The notes under the pieces are model-generated. The model searched no databases and was not told where the DNA came from. It saw only the letters and a program-made list of their open reading frames with translations. From Isoetes taiwanensis (taxonomy: Eukaryota > Streptophyta > Lycopodiopsida > Isoetales > Isoetaceae): DNA of 64,000 bases. The first letter of the stretch is position 1; every line of letters starts with the position of its first letter. The position numbers and the translations under genes are program-made. Positions 57,901-64,000 of this stretch are shown here, one piece after another. The DNA is taken from NCBI GenBank assembly GCA_021234155.1, contig JAJEKV010000017.1, forward strand, positions 5,499,901 to 5,563,900. Direction: 5' to 3'.

Positions 57901-58695
57901 TTAAGCAGCAGATTCAGCGAGTTGTTTGAGGATCGAAATGCATGGGGCGTGCATCAGGAAACCTGACCCCAATCAAAAGTGGATAAAACAACCAGCCTAT
58001 CTAACGGATCAAAATAGATTGAAAAAAACCAATGGCTCAAAACATGCCACGGACTATCCTATTTCTACGTAAGTGACGGTAATACCCAATCATAGCATTC
58101 CATGTTATGATTAAAGAAAGGATCATACCACGGAGATCGTTTCCGCCGTTGGAGTGCCAAGCATATACTTCAATAAATCCAGCCGTTAGGTGTAAAACAT
58201 GTTTTCAAGGCCTTAGGACAGAAATTTACGCAAACAATGGGCGCCCAATTAACCCAAACTCGGAGCCATCACCGCTTCTCGCTCTGCATAAAGTCATGGA
58301 TCACGAGATTGAAGCGGTTCGATGGAGGGTGAAGGTGCCGTTGAAGAATTACAGTGCGTCGAAGATCTTTGCATAGGAAGCAAACCTAAACATTATATGT
58401 TATTAATTCCTCATGTTTATGTTTAGATGAAGAGGCGATGAAATCTTGATTACACGATCCACCCATCTACTCGCTGTTCGGCCAAAAACATTGTGCACGG
58501 TCCACCTATTCCATAGCAATGACCGTATTAAGCAACGAAGCAGAGCAGTATAATACGTCCAAACCCCTTTTTTTTGCTTTTTTTTAGCTAAAAAGGCATT
58601 TAACGTGGCATCATCTGCACCGTTGGGTAGATCAATCCGAACCGTTCAAATTAGGGCGTGGTCCATTACTTGCACTAAAACATTATAATATAAGA
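54968..58695 (-). mobile_element. Helitron H8, 3.7 kb, no polypurine tract
   Basis: On the minus strand it starts TCTTATATTATAATG at 58695 and ends with hairpin TGCCCAGCAACGCTGGGCA, then CCATTACTAG at 54968, flanked by A on the left and T on the right. It encodes no Rep or helicase. The 5' domain near 58600-58695 matches H4, including GGGCGTGGTCCATTAC on the plus strand. Contents are mixed, with weak exon-like frames (56226-56453) and a direct repeat at 57764/58078. Confidence 0.8.
57764..58146 (+). repeat. Direct repeat pair inside H8
   Basis: About 67 bp beginning AATACCCAATCATAGCATTC occurs at 57768 and 58082. A further similar block (AATTTACGCAA..CCCAATTAACCCA) follows each copy at different spacing. 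Confidence 0.85.
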
Positions 58696-58697
58696 TA

Positions 58698-60599
58698 CTA
58701 GTAATGGTGCCCAGCATTGCTGGGCATAAGTTGAGAGCCTGTAAATGCTTTGGGATGCAGTGAGAAAAGCCCTATCCCTTTCCCTTTCCCTTTTGCTCTA
58801 TCCCGCATTTCATTTTTTCTTATTTTCTCTACTTTTTTTTTTCTTTTCCTTTTTTTTTCTCGTCTTTCTCACATGTTCCTTGTTTTCCCATCTTTTTCCT
58901 TCCCCCTTCCCTGTTCCCGATAACCTTTTTCCCTTCCCTTTTGCTCCTTTCTCCACCTTTTCCCTTTTCTCTTTTTTCTTTGCCCTTTTCCCTTCTCCTT
59001 TCTCTTTTTTTATGCCTTCTCTTTTCCCCATCATTTTTCCATGTCTTCCCTTTTTCTCAACCTTTTACTCTTTCGCCCTTTTCCATGCCTATTTTCCCTT
59101 CTCTTTTCCTCCTTTTTCCACTCTTTTCCTCCTTTTTTGTGTGCCGTTTTCCCTTCTATTTTTCTTTTCTCCCTCCCGTTTTCCATGCCCTTTTTACCTT
59201 CCCTTTTTCCATCTCCTCACCCTTTCCCTCTTTCCCTTTTCCATGTTCCCTTTTTCTCTTCCCCTTTTCCATTTTCCTCATTTCCTTTTTCCCGTGCCTC
59301 TCTCTCTTTCCCCCCTTTTCCATTCTTTTTTCTTTTCTATTTCCCTTTTCCCATGCCCTTTTTCCCACCCTTTTCTTCTTTCTATCGTGCTTCCTTTTTC
59401 TCCTTTTCCCACCCTTTCCCTCTTCCCGTGCAATTTTCCCTTCTTTCAACCCTTCCTTTTTCTTTTCTCTTTTCCTTTCCTCATGTCCTTTTTCCCTTTC
59501 CCTCCCCTCCATCACTCCCCTGCTTCCCTTTCCCTTTCCCTTTTTTCCCGTTTCCTTTTCTTGATGGATTTTTTTCTTTCCGTTTTCCTCCTTTGCCGAT
59601 CCTTTTCCTGTGCACTTTTTCCCTTCCTTTCCTTTTCCTTTTCCCTTTTGCCATGCCTTTAGCACATTTGTTTTATTCTCTTATTTTTTATACCCATTTT
59701 CGTCTTTTCCCCACCCTTTCTCTCTTGCCCCTTTTCTTTTCCCTTTTTTCTTTTTTCCCTTTCTTCACCATTTTCCTCTTCCCTTTTCTCTCATGCCCTT
59801 CCCCCCTTCCCTTTTCTCGTTTCCCTCTTTCTTTTTCCTTGTGACCTTTACCTAGGTTCCCTTTCCATCTTTTCCCTTTCCTTTTTCTTTCTTCTCACTT
59901 TCCCTTTTTCTATGCCCCTTTTCTTTTCCCCTCTCCCCATCCTTTTCTTGTTCCCCCTTGTCCCTTCCCTTTTCCTTATTTTTCCAACCTTTCACTCTTC
60001 CCCTTTTCTTGATGCGTTTTTTCCCTTCCCTTTTCCTCTCTTTTTTTTTTTCCTTTTCCTATGCCATTTGTCCCTTCCTTTTTCCTCTTTCCTCAACGCT
60101 TCTTTTTTTTCCCCTTTTCCCATGCTCCTTCCTTTTCCCATGCTTTTTTTCTCCTCCCCCTTTCCATGCTTTTTTTCTCCTTCATTTTCTCCTTCTTTCA
60201 ACCTTTTCCTCTTTCCTTTTTTTTTCATGCCCTTTCCATTTACCTTTTCCACTTTATCTCTTCCTCCTTCCCTCGTGCCCTTTTCCCAGGTTCCCTTTCC
60301 CTTTTTTGTTTTCCATGCCTTTTTCTCTTCTCTCATCCCCACCCTTTTCCCTTTTCCTTTTACCCTTTTCCCTTTTCCCCATGCCTTTTTGCCCTTCACA
60401 TTCTCTCTTTCCACTTCCCTTTTCCTTTTTCCCCTTTTCATTTACCCTTTCCCCTTAAGAGATCGAAGCATGACCAATCACAGTGTTGGTAAGTCGTGCA
60501 ATAAATCTAGGCCTTCGGATGCATCCAGATGATCTCGGCCATTCAAATTAGGGCTCGATGCACTACAGACTTATGGTATAACATTATAATATAAGAAGA
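58698..60599 (-). mobile_element. Helitron H9 with polypurine body
   Basis: On the minus strand it starts TCTTCTTATATTATAATG at 60599 and ends with hairpin GCCCAGC-AAT-GCTGGGC, then ACCATTACTAG at 58698. The plus strand is polypyrimidine from about 58770 to 60455, so purines again lie on the element's own strand. It sits 2 bp from H8. Length and 5' variant match H6. No protein is encoded; the long plus-strand frames rich in Phe, Ser, Pro and Leu are artefacts. Confidence 0.85.
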
Positions 60600-61396
60600 T
60601 GAAAGAGAATTTAACCATCCCATCTATTCAAAGAAGTGTTAGCGGAAGTACAAGCTATCTAGGGAAAAACCAGTCTCTTGGTTGGAGCCATTATCATGGA
60701 AACCCTCCATTCGTTAGGTCTGTTCATAATAGTAGGTAGCTGCTCCTCCTCTACTCTTCCCCAATCGATTTTGGGGCAAAAATGGGGGTAGGACCCCAAT
60801 TTCTCCTCCCAAATTGGCAAGTCCCACTTGGCCAATTGATTTGGGCCAGGTGGCGCTTCCCTATTGGTTCCATTTAACTAATTATAACATTTTAGGTTAT
60901 TTATCCACTAATTTTATTAGCATAGCTAATAAAATCCCTTTTAAGTGAACCCAAGTTACCCTTATTGACCCTTAGGGGTCTAGTTAGATACGGGTGATGT
61001 GTCATATATGCATACCTATATTGCATATACACCTGGAACATCACAATGAGCTACAATCATAATATGACATATTATTGTCTCCCGTGAAACTATTCAGCTT
61101 CAGCGCTGCACATGCTAAAAGATCAACCATGTGGACAATAGGAAAGTTTGGATGTAAATCAAAGTACTACATAATGAATAGAAGTTCAATTTCCTTCACA
61201 AATAAAACTTCAATTCCCTTCATGTCTTCGTCTCGACCTAATTTCCCTTCCAAAAAAAACCCACATGATAGTCTTAGCCTTGGGCCTTGCAAAGTAATGA
61301 TCATCTTTAAAAATGAAATTGTGAAAATGAGAATGGTTAAAATGAGGATGGTTCATTAGAAAATTTCCTTTGACCACATCTTGAGCTGAAGAAATT
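60600..61396. other. Intergenic, no gene seen
   Basis: Mixed AT-rich sequence right of H9. No supported gene. Confidence 0.4.
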
Positions 61397-61960
61397 TAAG
61401 CAGCAGCACTACAGCAAGTAGAGCGTCATATTCAAAGGCCACATTTAAGTTCTTAACAAAAATTCCTGCTTAAAGATGCACTCAATCTCTTTACTTGCAA
61501 ATCCAAATAAAAATAGTAAAGATGACATGTCAATAGATATAAGGATATTCTCACATCAATCAACAATGCAAGTCTGGTAGATGAAGGTCTTAAATTTCAA
61601 AACCATGAGAAGTTTACATTCTATAAAAACGTTTGCATGGAACACATGAAATACATCTGCCCTAGTAAGTGAGTTGAAAATTCCAGAACCATCACAAATG
61701 AAGCAGTAGCACTACAACAAGTAGAGAAGTCATATTCATAGGGCTCCATTTAAGTCGATAATAAAAATGTGCCTAACGATGCAATTAATTTCGTTTTTTT
61801 GTGAATTAAAAAAAGTGGCAAAGATGCAATGGCAATAAATCTAACGATATTCTCACATCAGTCAATAATGCAAGCATGGTAGATGAAGGTCTTATTTTTC
61901 AAAAACATGATAAGCTGTCATGTTATAAAGAATTTTGCATGGAACACATCTACCCTGCAA
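61397..61960 (+). repeat. Diverged 300-bp tandem duplication
   Basis: Copies at about 61397-61647 and 61697-61955 share AAGCAGYAGCACTACARCAAG, ATATTCTCACATCARTCAA, GGTAGATGAAGGTCTTA and TTTGCATGGAACACAT in order. Confidence 0.8.
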
Positions 61961-62429
61961 CCCATACTCCCAACAGGGAGATGAGATCTAAATTAGCTCC
62001 TTACAAGGATATCAGATCTAAAGCTTCACTGAAGCAAGAAAATGGTGGTAGCAATATCCGGTTGTGCACTGTGTTGGAAGTGTTACTTCCTCTAACATTT
62101 CCAAACTCAAGTGACTTATTACTTTCAAACTTCCAAATTCAAACTCAAGTGACACTTCCAAACTCAAGTGACATATTATCCCTACTAAACCTACTACCCC
62201 TTTTCTACTCATCCTCCATTCTATATTTGTATTTGTTTCTGTATTTGTATAGTTTGACAACAAGCCTATTCCTGTCACGGTTTATCCCAAACAAACCCTT
62301 TAAGGGCGGGGAGGGGGTTTTTTTTAACCCGGACAGTAATATGCTTGCTGCGCCTCTTGTTGGGTCCCATAGGCCAATTGGTCTCCGTGGATGATAAAAA
62401 CTCTATTCTATTCTATTTTATTCTATTCT
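61961..62429. other. Possible retroposon tail with (TTCTA)n run
   Basis: A TAACCCGGACAG..GATGATAAAAA stretch is followed by repeated CTATT/TTCTA units at 62400-62430, like the tail of a LINE or SINE. No coding part is seen, so the call is weak. Confidence 0.3.
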
Positions 62430-63000
62430 AAATTGCAATCCCATGTTCTAAATTACAATCCCCATTACTCCCTCATTACCCCTACTAATCCTGACTACTC
62501 CATTTCTCGTCATCCCCCGTTATTCATTTCTTTCGTACAATCCCTCATTGCTGCCTCATTACAGCACTAACCTTGACTACCCCATTTCTCATCATCCCCC
62601 ATTCTTCATGTTTTAGTAGAAATCCCTGTGTTCTAAATTGCAATACCCCATTACACCCTCATTATCCCTACTAATTCTGACTACCTCATTTCTCTTCATC
62701 CCCCATTTTTCATTTTTTTCGTAGAAATCCCCATGTTCTAAATTACAATCCCCCATTATTCCCTCGTTACCCCTATCAACTCTGACTACCCCATTTCTTG
62801 CCATCCCACATTCTTCATTTCTTTAGTAGAAAACCCCATGTTCTAAATTGCAATCCCCTTATTACTCCTCATTATCCCTAATGCCCCTGACTACCCCATT
62901 TTTCCTCATCCCCAATTCTTCATTTTTACAAAAAATACCGATATTCTAAATTGCAATCCTCATGTTACTGCCTCAGTACCCCTAATATAGAGCTGAAATC
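62430..63000. repeat. Minisatellite of about 100-bp units
   Basis: Units marked by TTCTAAATT(G/A)CAATCC occur at 62445, 62630, 62733, 62840 and 62943, with a partial one near 62540. Each holds CTGACTAC(C/T)CCATTTCTC and CATCCCC. Spacing is 103-107 bp where complete. Confidence 0.85.
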
Positions 63001-64000
63001 ACCTTCTCCTTGATAAATTATCCTTTGCTCGTCAAACGGGGTATTCTAAGGAGGATGTGGGAATCATTTTTTATGTGTGGTGATGTACTGCCTGTTGCCG
63101 TCATGTTGCCCTGTGTTATGAACACAAATGACAATGTAAAATAAGATTAGACTAAGGTTACAAATTCTAAATCAAAGAAACAGCTTATGCCTTGTCATCA
63201 ATGTACACATCAAGTGGAGATATAACCGCTTTAGGGAACATAATTTCATCACTTCATCAATGGATTTCGTAGCCTAAAACAGCGTAAAGGTAGCCTACTT
63301 CCCTGACCTATGAACTATAGATAAAGATTTGTTATTAGGTGCATAATTAAAGATGCCATATATAAAACATATGGTGTAAGTCATTGAAAGGACTCAAGGC
63401 AACTGTTTTGCCCCAACACTTATTGACCAAACAAACCTCGTCAACAACTCGCTGCTAGAAACAGAATTCACGAAAATCAAAATGCTTGAGTTTCCATCAC
63501 AAGCAAAATCCATAAAAATCAAAATGCTTACACTAATCAGGTAGTTAAGGAATCGTACATATGTAGGCACTTGCTCAAACAGTGCACCTGCAAGTCAAAA
63601 TGCGGAAACTAGTATATAATTTGAGTAACTAAATAGAAATTGCATGGCAAAGATGATGTGCCCGGAGACGTTGGTAAGGTTGGAATCTGCAGCTCCCATC
63701 CTTGCAAGGCTAAAAACAAAAAGAGAGACCCAGTCGGGAGAGCTAAGAATATATGGGTGTATGGTTTAGCTGCTGTTAAAACAATGGCAATAAACCTATA
63801 TATTTATTTTAGTACCTTTCAAGAATGCTACATCAAAAGTTTTATTTGTAATTTGAGACATGAACTGTGTTAGAAAGCTACATATTGTACCATATGAGTC
63901 ACCAGTAGATGAGCTAAAACACACGAAAATTAACACCAAGCAAAACTTACCGAAAAGGAGCCAAAACATATATAAATAGTCACTTCCTATCAATCTATTT
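63001..64000. other. Intergenic, no gene seen
   Basis: No supported gene, repeat or element end in the last kilobase. Confidence 0.4.

Noticed and set aside
58745..60532. Plus-strand frames with Phe/Ser/Pro/Leu-rich, membrane-like sequence
   Set aside because: Polypyrimidine strand of H9. Hydrophobicity follows from TTT/TCC/CCT codons.

Overview
This window is nuclear DNA from a land plant with a repeat-rich genome. The evidence is a VIN3-like (VEL family) Polycomb-cofactor gene with introns, tRNA-His modules of plant type, Copia-type retrotransposon parts, plant L1-like LINEs and many Helitrons. I cannot place the species. The only gene I recognise with confidence is the VIN3-like gene on the minus strand at 38446-41132. 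Almost everything else is repeats and mobile elements.

Positions 1-33320 were once one tandem array built on tRNA-His(GUG)-derived modules. All modules lie on the minus strand and alternate about 645 and 390 bp apart, giving a dimer of about 1.03 kb. The array is now split by four insertion complexes: two head-to-tail Helitrons (2250-5460), a truncated Copia-type element (8460-21623), an 8.2-kb Helitron carrying two nested Helitrons (22944-31107), and a 5'-truncated LINE (31531-32685). The Copia LTR is itself interrupted by an L1-like LINE (about 8540-13694) and by a 6.5-kb LTR element with a CTAAG target duplication (14027-20522). That LTR element contains the 5' part of another Helitron.

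The Helitrons share a 5' TCTTATATTATAA-type terminus. The intact 3' ends share a GCCCAGC/GCTGGGC hairpin about 10 nt before CTAG, and insertion is at A^T where flanks can be read. Six of the nine carry a 0.7-2.1 kb almost pure polypurine tract, always on the TC-to-CTAG strand. Very long apparent ORFs in these tracts are compositional artefacts.

Positions 33321-36300 hold a poly-C run and a decayed minus-strand LTR element with a gag fragment. Positions 38446-41960 hold the VIN3-like gene and its 5' leader exon. From 42 to 54.9 kb I see no convincing gene. That stretch has local duplications, a GAT microsatellite, a GC palindrome and a few exon-like fragments. Positions 54920-60599 are a cluster of three Helitrons, two of them tail-to-tail. 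Positions 60600-64000 hold a diverged 300-bp duplication and a minisatellite of about 100-bp units.
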